Positions 10,649 through 21,982 of a stretch of 64,000 bases of DNA are shown here, piece by piece. Location: positions 1,783,102 to 1,847,101 of the forward strand of contig SMSO01000025.1 in assembly GCA_004764695.1 (NCBI GenBank), in the 5' to 3' direction. Made by a program: the position numbers and the translations under genes. The notes below the pieces were generated by a model. The model was not told the origin of the DNA. It worked only from the letters and a program-made list of their open reading frames with translations, and searched no databases. How positions within the stretch are numbered: position 1 is the stretch's first letter; each line of letters begins with the position of its first letter. Origin of the DNA: Schizochytrium sp. TIO01. Its lineage: Eukaryota; Sar; Bigyra; Thraustochytrida; Thraustochytriidae.

Positions 10649-11233
10649 ATGTCTGGCAAGACGCATCATTCCAAGCTGGTTCTGCTTGGCGATACTGCCG
10701 TCGGCAAGTCCTGCCTTGTCGTTCGTTTCGTTCGCGATGAGTTCTTTGAGTTTCAGGAGCCCACGATTGGTGCTGCTTTCCTGACACAGACTGTGACGCT
10801 TGATGATGCCACCGTGAAGTTCGAGATTTGGGATACTGCTGGCCAGGAGCGTTACCGTAGTCTCGCACCCATGTACTATCGCGGTGCATCCGCAGCGGTT
10901 GTCGTGTACGATATCACTAACCGTGAGTCTTACGATGGTGCAAAATCCTGGATCACTGAACTTCAGCGCCGTGGAGACCCCAATGTCATTCTTGCTCTTG
11001 CAGGTAACAAGGTCGATAACGAGGCTCAGCGCCAGGTTCCTAAGGAGGAGGTTGAGGAGTACGCCAACGAGAACAGTATCATCTTCTTTGAGACTTCCGC
11101 CAAGACTGCTCAGAACGTGCGTGAGCTCTTTGTAGAAATTGCCAACAAGCTCCCTAAGACGGAGCAGGCTGACGAGACTTCAGCGTTCCCTGTCACTGAC
11201 GACACCGAGGAGGAGAAGCGTGGCTGCTGCTAA
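10649..11233 (+). CDS. RAB5: Rab5 small GTPase
   Basis: A 194-aa Rab GTPase, the early-endosome organiser. All nucleotide motifs are present: P-loop GDTAVGKS (14-21), switch I with EPTIGAAF, G3 WDTAGQE (61-67) followed by the Rab5-typical [14 protein letters not shown]4 NKVD (120-123) and G5 ETSAK (148-152). The hypervariable tail is acidic and ends in GCC, giving two C-terminal cysteines for geranylgeranylation. The [11 protein letters not shown] switch is characteristic of the Rab5 subfamily (Rab5/21/22). The catalytic Gln in WDTAGQE is intact. Intronless, full length. The beta subunit of its prenylating enzyme is encoded about 2.7 kb downstream on the other strand. Confidence 0.96.
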   Translation: MSGKTHHSKLVLLGDTAVGKSCLVVRFVRDEFFEFQEPTIGAAFLTQTVTLDDATVKFEIWDTAGQERYRSLAPMYYRGASAAVVVYDITNRESYDGAKSWITELQRRGDPNVILALAGNKVDNEAQRQVPKEEVEEYANENSIIFFETSAKTAQNVRELFVEIANKLPKTEQADETSAFPVTDDTEEEKRGCC

Positions 11234-12064
11234 GCTCACTACTCTCCATGTACAAGCTACTACGTTTTCATGGCTAGGACTCCTTGTTCGACATTACCGA
11301 CAAGTTATCATATTCTCTTTGTTTTGAATGTAATCATAATCTCGCAATTCAAAGAGATGATACTGGCTCTTTTCTATCATAGATGGCAAATGTCCCTTAT
11401 GATTGTCAATGCAGTTGCTGGTGCCGTAGTTCTTACTTTGAGTTATGGTCATCAGGCATGAACAGTCCAAATTCCCCCACTCATCCAATTCAACAGCAGA
11501 AACCAAATGTATGGACTGATTCTAAATTCTTTTCCGCTGTTCACGTGAAAAGAAAATTGATTGGATTCTTTGCATTGCCACACTTCGACATTTCAAGGGT
11601 AGCTTTTTCTTGCACATGCCAAGTGCAGCTACATCATAATGTTCTGCAAGATCTCCTAAACTCTTTTCTCACCAAAACTAAAACCAAAGGCAAGCCGAAG
11701 CTTCTCCTTAGCTCCAAGCTCCAGAACCACCAAGATCTAACTACCATACCTTTGATCTAGTCTGGTGCTGTCCCTCACTAATGCTCACACACCTTCTATG
11801 AATCTACACATCAATAAATATAAAAAAGAAAACAAAAGAAATATGAGAGATTCCGCCTAGAGAACCTTCCATGATGCCTTGTCTCAGCTTGCAGTTTATT
11901 TTCTCTGTTGAAGGTAAGAATTGCTCGAATAGTTTTTTTATTTTTCAAATAGGTCATCAGAGCTTGCCATATCTCTTAATCTCTCTCTGCTTAAAAAACA
12001 AAAACAAACTACAACAAAACGAGCAGTATTGTGATATTTATTTATTTTGTTTCGATAACAACAT
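11234..12064. other. convergent spacer, 3' regions of Rab5 and EMC8/9 genes
   Basis: This 831-base spacer lies between converging genes. A 125-codon frame at 11383-11760 has unstructured composition and no family resemblance, so I treat it as chance. The region is AT-rich toward 12000-12060. Confidence 0.4.
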
Positions 12065-12973
12065 TTATACGAGGTTCGTGTTTCTCCAGTCCGCAGCTTG
12101 GGAGTTGTAGAAAAAGTCGTCCATATCAGCTAGCTTCTCCTGTCGGCCATCTTTCAACAATTTGGTGAACTCAGCGGTGTTCTTGAGTTCTGTTGTCCAT
12201 GGTGCAGAGGGAGACCAGTTCTCGCCCTTTTTTGACATGATTTCCAAACCTGATTTTGCCTCATCAGAAAGCTCCTTGGTGCGAACCGCGATCAAACAGA
12301 CGCCATCCTTGGTCTTCAGCTTGTTGGCCACTTGGAGATGCGGCTTGGACACAGTCTCCATGTTGTCACGAGCAGGCGACACATACCAGCCCAAAATTTT
12401 GCTTCCCTCTGGAGTCTGGTCACTCTTGCAGTACTCCTCAACAAACGCCATACCGATCTCGAGCATCGGAGCCATCATAGGAGAGTGAAAGAACGGGATC
12501 GCGTCATTTACAGTGTATTTACCCTTGGTCTCCGTGCCAATCAAGGCACCTAATTAATCAAACGGCATATCAGAAGATCATATAACACGAGCATCATATC
12601 CAATTCATCCCAGTGGTTTTGTCAGTCTTTCAAATTCTCACTATCTTTACAGAAAACCTCTAAACAGGATCACCCTTTTTCGAAGAATATGAAGAAACAC
12701 CTAATACAGTTCCGCAACCGCGGTCATGTTTATAGTGGCGAACGAAGCAAAAATATTCATTCACAATCTAGCACGCAAGATTTGCCTCTAAATTATCCCA
12801 TCACCCGTGTTCTTTTTCTTGCTTCACTTACCGCAAACATCTGCCCATGGAAATCTTGCTGAGTGCAAAAGGATTTTGAGGTGCGCTTGCTTCGACACAG
12901 ATCCGGAGGCATCCTTGCCCGAGTTGAGTGCCTCTGCGGCAGCAGCGGCGATGTCGCTCGGCTCGTCGCCCAT
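12065..12973 (-). CDS. ER membrane protein complex subunit 8/9 (EMC8/EMC9-like)
   Basis: Model: complement(join(12065..12549,12832..12973)), 208 aa. Exon 1 starts at ATG 12973 (MGDEPSDIAAAAAEALNSG) and ends in HLKILLHSARFPWADVCG; the donor is GTAAGT at 12831. Exon 2 opens after TTAATTAG at 12549 with ALIGTETKG, and phase 1 restores Gly. The order 'lkillHsakyP...vnGlLig... dalPlfHs..laPmleial..ve' is that of the UPF0172/MPN-like EMC8/9 family. In this family the metalloprotease motif is absent, and the subunit sits on the cytosolic side of the EMC insertase, which helps insert membrane proteins into the ER. Intron 282 nt. Confidence 0.88.
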
Positions 12974-13978
12974 CTTTCTGACTCAAGATCCAGATGCAGC
13001 TCCTTTTTCACCTGTTAGTATCCAAAATTAAGTTAACGCTGAACAGACAGAGAGTAGTCAAGCTTGCTTTGAGATGGCGTGGACGCAGAGCGTTTCTGGC
13101 CCCGCTTACGGCTCTGCAAAGCGTGGTTTGGTCGTGCTCCGAAAGCTGTGCAAAGAAACAAATAAGTAAACAATTAAATAGAAGAAAACATTTTTCTAGA
13201 GCAAAGAACAAAAGGGGAAGAAGGAGTGACCTGGAAGGTCTTAGTCACAATGCTAGGTGTGGTCTAGTGCTGATTTTTCTGTTGCGAAACATCAGGTTGA
13301 AATTCCGAGGATCCGCCACATTTAGCTACATAGCTACATCTGCAGAAATCATGACAAATGGTTATGAAGAGTAAAGATAAGACGAACAAGAACAGTTCTG
13401 AGTTAGACAAAATTGACTGGCTTTGCACCATTGTTATATTGTACAGGGTTACGCATTATTGACGCTTTTCAATACTTGAATACAGGCGAATTATCATAAT
13501 TTCGGCACGTGCCATCAAAGCGATTTAAATCGTCTAGGTAGACACCAGAATCTTTGGTGGTGAGATCGTCAATTTAAAATTACAAAAGTTATCTTTTTAG
13601 TTAAGTCCAGCTATCTATACTAATAGCTTGTGAGTGGCTCTCATTCGTAGGGTTGATATCACTTTGAATGCAACTACAACAATAGTCCAATTGTCCAAGA
13701 GACTGATTTGCTAGCTAAACCAGCTATTACTTAGCAAAATTCTTAAACAATGACAATGTTAGACTTATCAGTGCATGGTTTTTCAACATGAGTCATTGCT
13801 AAAGTTTGAATGTATCCAGGATAAAACAAGCAGAAGTTTTGCAGGTCCTTGTTTGTTGTGTGCTGAGAGTTGTTATGCTCTCATGATAGTACCTGCCGGC
13901 AGCAAGTGGGAGTGGATTGGTTTACTGAGACTGCTGGTCTTGCAGCGCACTTAACGCGTGAAGAAAGGGCTTTTGAAC
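12974..13978. other. gene-free spacer between two minus-strand genes
   Basis: About 1 kb between the EMC8/9 start and the end of the Rab geranylgeranyltransferase gene. It should hold the EMC8/9 promoter and the 3' UTR of the upstream gene. I see no supported coding region, RNA gene or repeat. Confidence 0.35.
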
Positions 13979-15070
13979 TCATATGCATGATGGCAAAATG
14001 CTCGCAGGAAGGGCGTAGATGGGCGAGATGTGGACAGAAGACTTAATGTTGTGCAACAGTTCTAGGCCGCAGAGACCGAAAAAGGTGTGAAAAAGGTCAC
14101 TTACATTGCCAGGGCGATCGGCAATTCCACCAACATCCTCATCTTGGCATTCAAGAATGAATTTGCAGAGGCGGTCCCTATCGATCCAGTCGATGCGACC
14201 AAGCATCTTTAAGCATGTGAGAGCCCAGAAACTGTAACACACATCAGCCTGCTTTTCTGGGCGACCATTCAACCCCCCTGAGTCGCATTGTCTCTCAGAG
14301 AGCCACCAAGCCAGCTCATCAGCGTCATCCGGAGAGAGTTCATGGCCAGCTACCTGAAGAGCCCCCAAGGCGGTATAAGTGAACGCAGCATGTGACTCGG
14401 CATGAGGGACCTGGCCAAATCCACCGTCGGCAGCGTTGCGGCAGCTTAATACGTAGCGAACAGCACCCTTCATATCGACGACGTCCAGACGTTCCAACAT
14501 CTTCAGGCAGAAAAGAGCACAACATGTGTAGCGCGTGTCCTTTTCGCCAGACCACTCGTCAGCAAAGGACCCATCTGTTTGTTGACGAGAAGCAATGTAT
14601 GAAGCTACAAGATCTCTGTCAATTTTGTCTAGAGACTTACATTGCGCCAGGACATAAATCGCAAACTGCGTGTTGATAATGTTGGTATCGTGACCCACGT
14701 TGCCTCCAAAGCCGCCTGTTTTCGGATCCTGGCATTTGAGAACCCAGTTAACGATCTCCTCGCAGTTAACCTTATCCTCAGATTCGAGGATCTGCAAAGA
14801 TCCAAATGCCCAGAAAATACCTTGCACGCGAATATGTTCGATGGAAAGCATCTCGAGCGTATTCTTGGTTTCCTTTTCTTTTCTCCAAAAGTCGAGCACA
14901 TAGGAAATGTGTTTTTCGCGCATAAAGCCCTTCACATCACCGTCTCGTTGCCTCAACTCACGTTCGAGGCGGTCGATTTCTGTTGCACGATCCGCAGATT
15001 CTTGCTCGAGAATATTAACGCGGGTCTCTAGTGCCCGCACAGCTTGGCGAGCAAACTCCTGCGTGGCCAT
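13979..15070 (-). CDS. RABGGTB: Rab geranylgeranyltransferase beta subunit
   Basis: A 363-aa catalytic beta subunit of protein geranylgeranyltransferase II, which attaches C20 prenyl groups to C-terminal cysteines of Rabs with the alpha subunit and REP. After a coiled-coil-like N-terminus (about 1-50), prenyltransferase repeats follow with QDPKTGGFGG, QQTDGSFADEWSGE, CRNAADGGFG, QCDSGGLNGRPEKQADVCYSFW and QDEDVGGIADRPGN. Zinc-ligand positions are present: Asp and Cys in ADVCYS and His in DLFHTFFG. The LNGRPEK and DRPG segments are RABGGTB-like. The ATG at 15070 is the first in the frame. The predicted N-terminal coiled coil is longer than usual for the family. Intronless. Confidence 0.93.
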   Translation of the reverse strand: MATQEFARQAVRALETRVNILEQESADRATEIDRLERELRQRDGDVKGFMREKHISYVLDFWRKEKETKNTLEMLSIEHIRVQGIFWAFGSLQILESEDKVNCEEIVNWVLKCQDPKTGGFGGNVGHDTNIINTQFAIYVLAQCKSLDKIDRDLVASYIASRQQTDGSFADEWSGEKDTRYTCCALFCLKMLERLDVVDMKGAVRYVLSCRNAADGGFGQVPHAESHAAFTYTALGALQVAGHELSPDDADELAWWLSERQCDSGGLNGRPEKQADVCYSFWALTCLKMLGRIDWIDRDRLCKFILECQDEDVGGIADRPGNVSDLFHTFFGLCGLELLHNIKSSVHISPIYALPASILPSCI

Positions 15071-16853
15071 CTCGCAAAGGAAGACCGGCAAACACTTGGC
15101 AAGTCCTGCTCTAACGCGGTTCTAGCTCACCTAGAGTTGAATGGGAAAGTTCGAGTGTGCTTGGAGCGCCTCACCCTGGGCGCAGTACAAAACCAATTAG
15201 CGCAAAAGCCGTCGTTTGCTGAAGCCCCGCGACTTTGATTCACTCTCGTGTTCACCACCTTGACTATCTTTCTTCTTCTTCTCCTTGTTTGATAATTTTA
15301 TAACTTTAGAACTCCCTATTAGTTGTTATTAGATAACTCATTATTAGGAAGGTGATAAAATCATCCAGTGTATTCAATTTTGCAACGTTGAATGGTTTGA
15401 GAAATGGTCTTGTGGTTGTCAACATTCCTTGTGTCATGCGAGTATCCGGACCTTAGATAAAAGAGATATTGGGGATGCTTGTCCGTGGAAAAGAGAGTAA
15501 ACCAAGATTCGGTTTCTGGGTCTAACATTGCAAACGACCCGATTTGCATAAAGTCAATCGAAGTTCACTAAAAATCCAAGTTGTCGAGACCGAGTTGCTA
15601 GAAAGCTCAAGAGAACGCGTGGCCATCTTCTATTATCTGAAGCTAGTAGAAGAAAAGATACACTTCACAACCGCCGAAATGTTTCCAGCATTTCCTTTTG
15701 TGAACAATGACGATGGTGATCGGGGCAATCGTCACGTAAGTCACTTGGACCTGCTACTAACTTTGTTAGGTGATCTTTTGAGATTCCTTCGCGTGCCAAT
15801 TTCCAGGATCATTGTCGCGAATGTGCACCGAGTGGCCAAAGTAAGGAAGATCGTGTCTTCCTGCTTGATCGCAAGACCTATAACATGTAGTAGAATCAGC
15901 AATTATTGGGTACCAACACACCTTGCTTTGCGAGAACGAAAACACTGGTCGTGTCAAAACATTTGCCTCACTCGTCCAAACAACAGAAGTCTAGCAAACA
16001 TTTTGTCAATGGCGAACCCTGAAAGTAAACCTCATCACCTTGAATCAACAATCATATATCACTCCAAGCGGCGTGAAGATTTACATCCGTTCTACGTACT
16101 ACCTGGTTTTGTGACTCTTTCTTCATTTGCACTAGCTAGAAGATCGAGTAAACGAACCCTGATCTGCTCCTGCGGTTTCTATGCACCCTGGGTCCCTACT
16201 ACTGGGCAACTGTGATTTTTGATGTCGCCAGCAGCCTCGGAAACGCCAGCAAGTCCTGCAAAAGTAGCAGCGCTCCGAGTTCTAGGAACGACGATATAGT
16301 CCGAAACCCACGAATAAATTGCAATCTCCACAAATAATCGGGATTTCGAGCACTCAGCGCTCCGGACGCGTCAGTCGAGTAATATCCGCACTGCACCATT
16401 TGTAAGTTCTGAAGGAAATCCTTGCCGAAGGCTGCTCCTTTACGGCAAAGCTAGCCACCCGCTAGGACTTCTTCACCAGTGACTGCTCTAACCCTACAAA
16501 AGGAGAAGATATTTGGTGTAATTTAAAGGCCTATGTTTATAGAACCTTGCTACTACGGACTAGGACTAGGAAAAGTATTTGGTCTAATTGAGACGATAAC
16601 AATCCAGGACAGTGAAGTTAGTTTTGGGCGAGAGGACAAGTCAAAGTGAATGATTGACAGTGCCTTGAAAATTACAAGTAGGGTATATGTGGTCTACAGT
16701 ACAGAATACTACTCGTAAAGTGAAGAATAGGGGATGCGTACAGAGGAGCAAAGGCGGAGCCAGATTGCCGCAGCAGACCCGCATTACCTGAGCAAACTTT
16801 CTGTGATTCTCAAGTTTTCGACTCCGTCGTCTTTCCGTTAAGCTCCAGCAAAG
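15071..16853. other. divergent gene-free spacer with one unassigned ORF
   Basis: This 1.8-kb spacer separates the RABGGTB (-) and RidA (+) genes. A plus-strand frame of 223 codons (15544-16215) lies here. Its translation has no recognisable domain or bias and I do not call it a gene. The remainder is unremarkable. Confidence 0.4.
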
Positions 16854-18243
16854 ATGCAGGCCTCCCTCGCTAACGTCGCTCGCCGCACTGGCCTCAACGC
16901 TGGTCGCCAGGCCACCGTCGCCATGCCCCAGGTCATGCGTGGCGTGCATACCGAGGCCAAGCTCGAGAAGCTCGGATACACCCTCCCCCAGGTTGCCAAG
17001 CCCAAGGGCAGCTACCAGCTCTGTAAGTGAACACGAATCTCAACTCGGAGCCCCCAACCCCCCCCCCCCTACACACAGACACGCCATCGATGGTTTTGCT
17101 TGCTTCTTGGCATCGATTGATCTTGTTGCGCGGGACCACCAAGATTCAATCTGTCAGTGATGGTTGAACAAAGAGAACGAGAGATGTTTGAATGCGCTCA
17201 AATGAATATGCGCACATTCCTTTTTTTCTTTTTTTCTTTTCCATCCTTTGTCATCTTCGCCATTGCCCAGACTGCAGTCTGAGCATAAATTATGTAGCAT
17301 CGAGCCCCTGAGCTGGCATCAGATGACATGCTGGAAATGTAGGATTGAAGAAAAGTTGTGGTAGTAAAAGGAAATAATTGAAAAGGTTGAGGGTTTATTT
17401 GAGAAGAAAGAGGTTGTGTAGAAAAGTTAACTGACAGATTGCGAATGTTGCATGACAAAAATATATTCGACTTGCGAAATTTTATGGCCAAACATAAATT
17501 TGCACCATCCATGGAAAACGATGGTAACAACTCTTTGTGAACTATTCAATCCATACACAGGCGTCCGCTCCGGCAACCAGATGTTCACCGCTGGCCACCT
17601 TCCCCAGCCCGCTGGTGGTGACCTCATCCTCGGCAAGGTCGGCCTCGACCTCAGCGTCGAGGAGGCCAACAAGGCTGCTCAGTACTGCGCCCTCAGCATC
17701 CTCGCCACCCTCAAGGGTAAGTTGTGAAAGACCCCATTCTAAAATCGTAGACTTGAGGAAGTCCCCAGATAGTTTCGTGTTAATTCGAAGTCTCAAACGC
17801 CTAACACTTTTGTTTGTTCTATGACGTGCTTTGCAAAACCAAATCTAACTAATTCGCCTTCTTGTGGCATTTCATAATGTGTCCATTCATATCAATTTAC
17901 AGCTGAGATTGGTGACCTCGACCGCATCGTCCGCGTTGTCAAGGTCGTCGGCTTTGTCAACTGCACTGACGGCTTTGCCCAGCAGCCCCAGGTCATCAAC
18001 GGTGCTTCTGACCTCTTCGCCGAGGTTCTCGGCGAGCGCGGCATGGTAAGTCTCCGGCTAGATTTTATATATTTCAATAACATCATCGTCTTGAAAGGGG
18101 GCACATTTGACTAACAAAATATTTTCTTTCATGTCGGGACTACGTAAACCTCTAAACAGCACTCTCGCTCTGCTGTTGGCACCAACGCCCTCCCCCTCAA
18201 CGTCCCCGTCGAGGTTGAGGCCATCATTGAGATCTCCGAGTAG
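16854..18243 (+). CDS. RidA/YjgF-YER057c-UK114 family protein with mitochondrial presequence
   Basis: Model: join(16854..17022,17561..17716,17903..18045,18160..18243), 183 aa. All three introns are GT-AG with GTAAGT-like donors, and the phases agree (1, 1, 0). The N-terminus (MQASLANVARRTGLNAG) is Arg/Ala-rich without acids, typical of a mitochondrial targeting peptide. The domain shows the RidA order: GHLPQP, a GKVGLDLSVEEANKAAQYCALSIL helix, VVKVVGFVNCTDGF, and the C-terminal SRSAVGTNALPLNVPVEVEAIIEI, where Arg matches the substrate-binding arginine of RidA enamine/imine deaminases. It likely clears reactive enamines such as 2-aminoacrylate. Codons are strongly C-ending, unlike neighbours, suggesting high expression. 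The longest intron (538 nt) contains 12 consecutive C at 17058-17069. Confidence 0.93.
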
Positions 18244-19295
18244 ATTTTTCAATCTAACAAAGCTTTCCTCGCCTCAGACATTGCTTCGAGTCTGAATTTG
18301 CTGCAATGCGAATAACAAACCTCCAGTAATGTATGATGTGGCCTTTACGGCCCCCTTTGAATAAAAGAAAAAAAAAAAGAAGAAGAAATTTGATGTTTCC
18401 TTTCTTTGTTGAGTGATTTTTCGATTTTTTTAGCACACTCTTTCGCCATCTCGAATCGTTTTGCTTCTTTTGGAAACTCGTCATATACTAGTTGATTGCT
18501 GCGCCTTATTTCCATCGCCGTGATACTGGCGATGTTCTCTGCATTAAACAAGTTGCCCCTTTATAAATCTCCACAACTACTTCCCTGGATGGGGTTCATG
18601 TAACCTTGTGTTTCCCCTCTTGACATTGCACTACGACGTACACTAGCACCATTCTCGAGGTGTAAGTGTAGCAGCTGAAAGCCGTTTTGCTCCGTGCACG
18701 TCTAGTTTTGCCTTTTTAATCAAAAAGCTACCTAGAAACAATGCCCTGACCAAGGTATGTTGAGGAGTGTTGCTACTCGCATCTCCAATCAAGGACATGC
18801 TATTTCTGAATACATCCTAAGTGATCGTTGTTTGTGAGAAGAGGGTACTGCCGAGATCACGTCTAAATTAGCGTACACAGTTCCTGTGAGGTCGACCGCA
18901 GCTAAACTTGTCTGCCGAAAAGTTATTTTAGATTCTCTGCAAGTTTGTCTAGCTAATAGGTACGTAGTATGTACTGTCTTTGAGGAGAAGATTGTTTGTT
19001 GTCAGTCGCATTTGCAAATCATTCGTATGATTCATCTTAAACGAAGCTGAGCAGACCTCGATGAAAACTTGTTTGGTCCAAGGGAAGAAGCCCGCGCAGT
19101 CGATCATCCTGTGCTGCCCTCATTGCCACATAGGTTCATCACGTTTCTTCATTCCATTTCCACTTGCAATGAAAGCGACTGCTAACTCCACTAGAAAATT
19201 ACAAGAACTCCCAATGTTTACCTTTCATCAGTCTCCAAGCGCTTACAAGGATGATTTAGAACTGTCTTTTTTTTTGTTTTTTTTCATAGAAGCCT

Positions 19296-19357
19296 TAATA
19301 ATAATAGTAATAATAATGATATTATTATTATTATTATTATTGTTATTATTATTATTG
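19296..19357. repeat. ATT/AAT trinucleotide repeat tract
   Basis: AAT units run from 19296, switch near 19318 into ATT units and continue to 19357 with single-base interruptions. The two halves are partly self-complementary (AAT then ATT), so the tract can fold into a hairpin. Confidence 0.85.
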
Positions 19358-19673
19358 TGGAGATTGATATTAGTATTTTAAAATTACATAGAACCTGTAC
19401 TTCTAAGTGTAAAGACGTTCTATGTAGAACATCTTTACTGTGTATCGCGTTGGTGCTGGTGCCACAAGTTCAACCCAAGTTTCGAAACCAACCCTCGACC
19501 CTCCAAAAGACCAGAAACCACGACTGAGCAGTAGCAAACAGCCAGCAAGCTCTCCTGGGCAAAGTTCCAGCTGCCTCTGCGTGTCTGCGTCTCAGTCAGC
19601 CTGTCAGCACGGGCCTCTGCTCCAGTCTTCATCTCCGCAATTACAGTGCTGCTTGTAACTTTATATTCGTGTG

Positions 19674-19832
19674 ACAGACAGACAGACAAACAAACAAACA
19701 AACAAACAAACAACAAAGAATCAAACAAATAAACAAACAAAGAATCAAACAAACAGACAATCCATCTTATGAAAACCAAAGGAATGAATGAATGAATCAA
19801 TCAATTAATCAATCAATCAAACAAACAACCAA
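19674..19832. repeat. composite ACAG/ACAA/GAAT/CAAT tetranucleotide tract
   Basis: ACAG units pass into ACAA units with ACAAAGAATC interruptions (19674-19761), then GAAT and AATC units (19781-19832). The stepwise change of unit suggests successive point mutations that spread by slippage. Confidence 0.85.
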
Positions 19833-19909
19833 ATAATCAAATAGTCGATAACAAGGCAGCGAGAGATGGCATTTGTTTCCACGAGATCGACACGCCAAAG
19901 AGCCTGCCT

Positions 19910-19942
19910 TGGCAAGCAAGCAAGCAAGCAAGCAAGCAAGCT
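19910..19942. repeat. (GCAA)n tetranucleotide repeat
   Basis: About eight GCAA units without interruption. The complementary GCTT repeat lies at 21489-21536. Confidence 0.9.
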
Positions 19943-20031
19943 GCAGCCCAACAACCTGCTTCGAGGTCGCTCGTCTCCTTCCTTGTACGTCCGTCTTTCT
20001 GCACGTCTCTACGCATTTATCTCTGCATTAT

Positions 20032-20064
20032 CCATTCATTCATTCATTCATTCATTCATTCATC
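20032..20064. repeat. (CATT)n tetranucleotide repeat
   Basis: About seven to eight CATT units. A CT dinucleotide run follows near 20177-20198. Confidence 0.9.
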
Positions 20065-20609
20065 CCTGAGCTCTTGCTCTGCTCCAGACTCGTCGCGGCT
20101 CTGCGAAGATTAAGATTGCCCAAACAAAGCCTGAGCTTTCTTCTTCTTCTCTGCTGCGACTTTCCTCCTTCCTTCTCTCTCTCTCTCTCTCTCTCTCTGT
20201 GCCATGATCGTGATGGCGCCTAGCCTCCAGCTACGCAGGCCGGTAGCAGTGCGTAATTCCACGCCGCCTGGCCTCTCAAAAGTGCGGCTGCAGAGGCGTC
20301 CAATCCATGACTCCTGTAATTCTGGTGCGGGAGTGATGATGGAGGCCCATCCTTTGATACAATTCTGGCGCTGCGCTGAGCCAGAGGGGGTGCTAGGGAC
20401 CTCGGTAGCTGCACCTTAGCGGAAAGAACCCAGAAGAGAAATTCAGGTTAACAGGCTTTGTGTTGACTTGGAAGGAACCGTGTGCGTAATACCATGCGAG
20501 GCGATGACTTTGGGAAAGAGTGCTCTGCTGCTGCGGCTTCTATAAAACGTTGCCTTGGTTTTTGGCCGGCTTGGTTTGTAGGTTTGTAGGGTTATAGGTT
20601 GATCATTCG

Positions 20610-20699
20610 CCTTCTTTCTTTCTTTCTTCCTTTCTTTCTTCATTATTGTTATTATTACTATTATTATTGTTATTGTTGTTGTTATTATTGTTATTAATT
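20610..20699. repeat. (CTTT)n followed by (ATT/GTT)n tract
   Basis: CTTT units from 20610 to about 20640 abut a trinucleotide tract of ATT with GTT variants to about 20699. Confidence 0.85.
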
Positions 20700-21114
20700 C
20701 AAAATTTAATTTTAGATCATATTGGCCCACATGCATAAATAGTGTCATTGATTGACCGAACGAGAGAACTGCCCGAGCTGCAGAACTCCTCGCAGAGTGG
20801 CAGCTTTGCCAGAAGGCCTGTCGAGGATACCCCTGCCTGGCGGATGCGGCAGAAGCGGGATATCACGTACGCTCAAGTCGGTCCTTTTGGGGGCGGGTTG
20901 GGTCTCTTGATGCCACTGCTGCTTCCTCACTTATTTCTCTGTTTTGCTTCGACCTTCATCTCACTTTTCCATTTTCCATCTTTTTATTATTACGTTACGA
21001 GTACCTTGAATGAAGAAAGATAACGTGGATAAACAAACAAACAAACGGAGACATGCTTCGGCACTACTCGTTCCGCCGCTGCCTCGAGCTCAAAGCCCCT
21101 CAAACCTACTGTAT

Positions 21115-21152
21115 GTACCTATGTATGTATGTATTTATGTATGTATGTATGC
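21115..21152. repeat. (GTAT)n tetranucleotide repeat
   Basis: GTAT units interrupted once by ACCTAT and once by TTAT, flanked by CTCGAG-containing sequence on both sides (21080 and 21153). Confidence 0.85.
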
Positions 21153-21266
21153 CTCGAGCGTCGAATTGAGGGCCTAAACGCACTCGCCCTTATTGGCATC
21201 AGCCCAAATGCCTCCTCCCTTTGAAAACCACACCAGCAGCCTAGGCACCCACTAGCCAGGTGCCTA

Positions 21267-21318
21267 GCAGTAGCGCCTCGCAGTAGCGCCTCGCAGTAGC
21301 GCCTAGCAGTAGCGCCTA
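21267..21318. repeat. 13-nt minisatellite, four copies
   Basis: Four tandem copies of GCAGTAGCGCCTC or GCAGTAGCGCCTA: two end in C and the next two end in A. GCTAGCTGGCTA follows. Confidence 0.9.
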
Positions 21319-21488
21319 GCTAGCTGGCTACCCACCACATCGTGGTAATTCGAGGAGCGCAGTTATTATTGGTACTATGGCAGAACTTACAACTTTGTTG
21401 AAATCGAGGAAAAGGGCAGAAAAAGAAGTGCAGCGGGAATAACGTGCGCATGGATGGCCTCTGCTCTCTCTCGTGCATGCGAATGCGA

Positions 21489-21540
21489 GCATTTGCTTGC
21501 TTGCTTGCCTGCTTGCCTGCTTGCCTGCTTGCTTGCTTTC
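21489..21540. repeat. (GCTT)n / (GCCT)n tetranucleotide repeat
   Basis: GCTT units with three regularly spaced TGCC variants (CTTGCCTGCTTGCCTG), a second-order 8-nt pattern. Confidence 0.9.
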
Positions 21541-21982
21541 ACGGCGTGGTTTGGCTAAAGAGCTCTTGAGGCCTCAGCTCAGGTAACCGGGTAGTGAGAG
21601 CTCACTCGCAGACGCACCGCGAAGATTGACACAGACAGAGAAGTCGTCGATGAAGCGGCTGTTTTTCTTGCCAGTGGATGACTTCTTGCTCACCCCACTC
21701 AGACTTTAGTACTCTACTTAACATCTGAGAGGGAAACTGAAACTTCGAAGTTCAAGTTGTTGGGAAAAAGAAAGCAAGAACTGCCGCCTGCAAAATCGTA
21801 GTTTCTCTCGTGCGTGGCACTTTTAGGAAACCAACCAGTTCGTTCACTTCGCCGCCTCACGAGCCGATGACTCCCTCCCTCCCTCTGCCAGGAGCTGCCT
21901 AGTCTCCTTTTATCTACGGCGTGCAAGGAATTGATTGATCTATCCAAGATCACCGAGTTAGGGAAACCAAGGCTTCACCAAT

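Noticed and set aside
11383-11760. 125-codon ORF downstream of Rab5
   Set aside because: Composition is not protein-like, there is no family resemblance, and it lies in the 3' region of converging genes.
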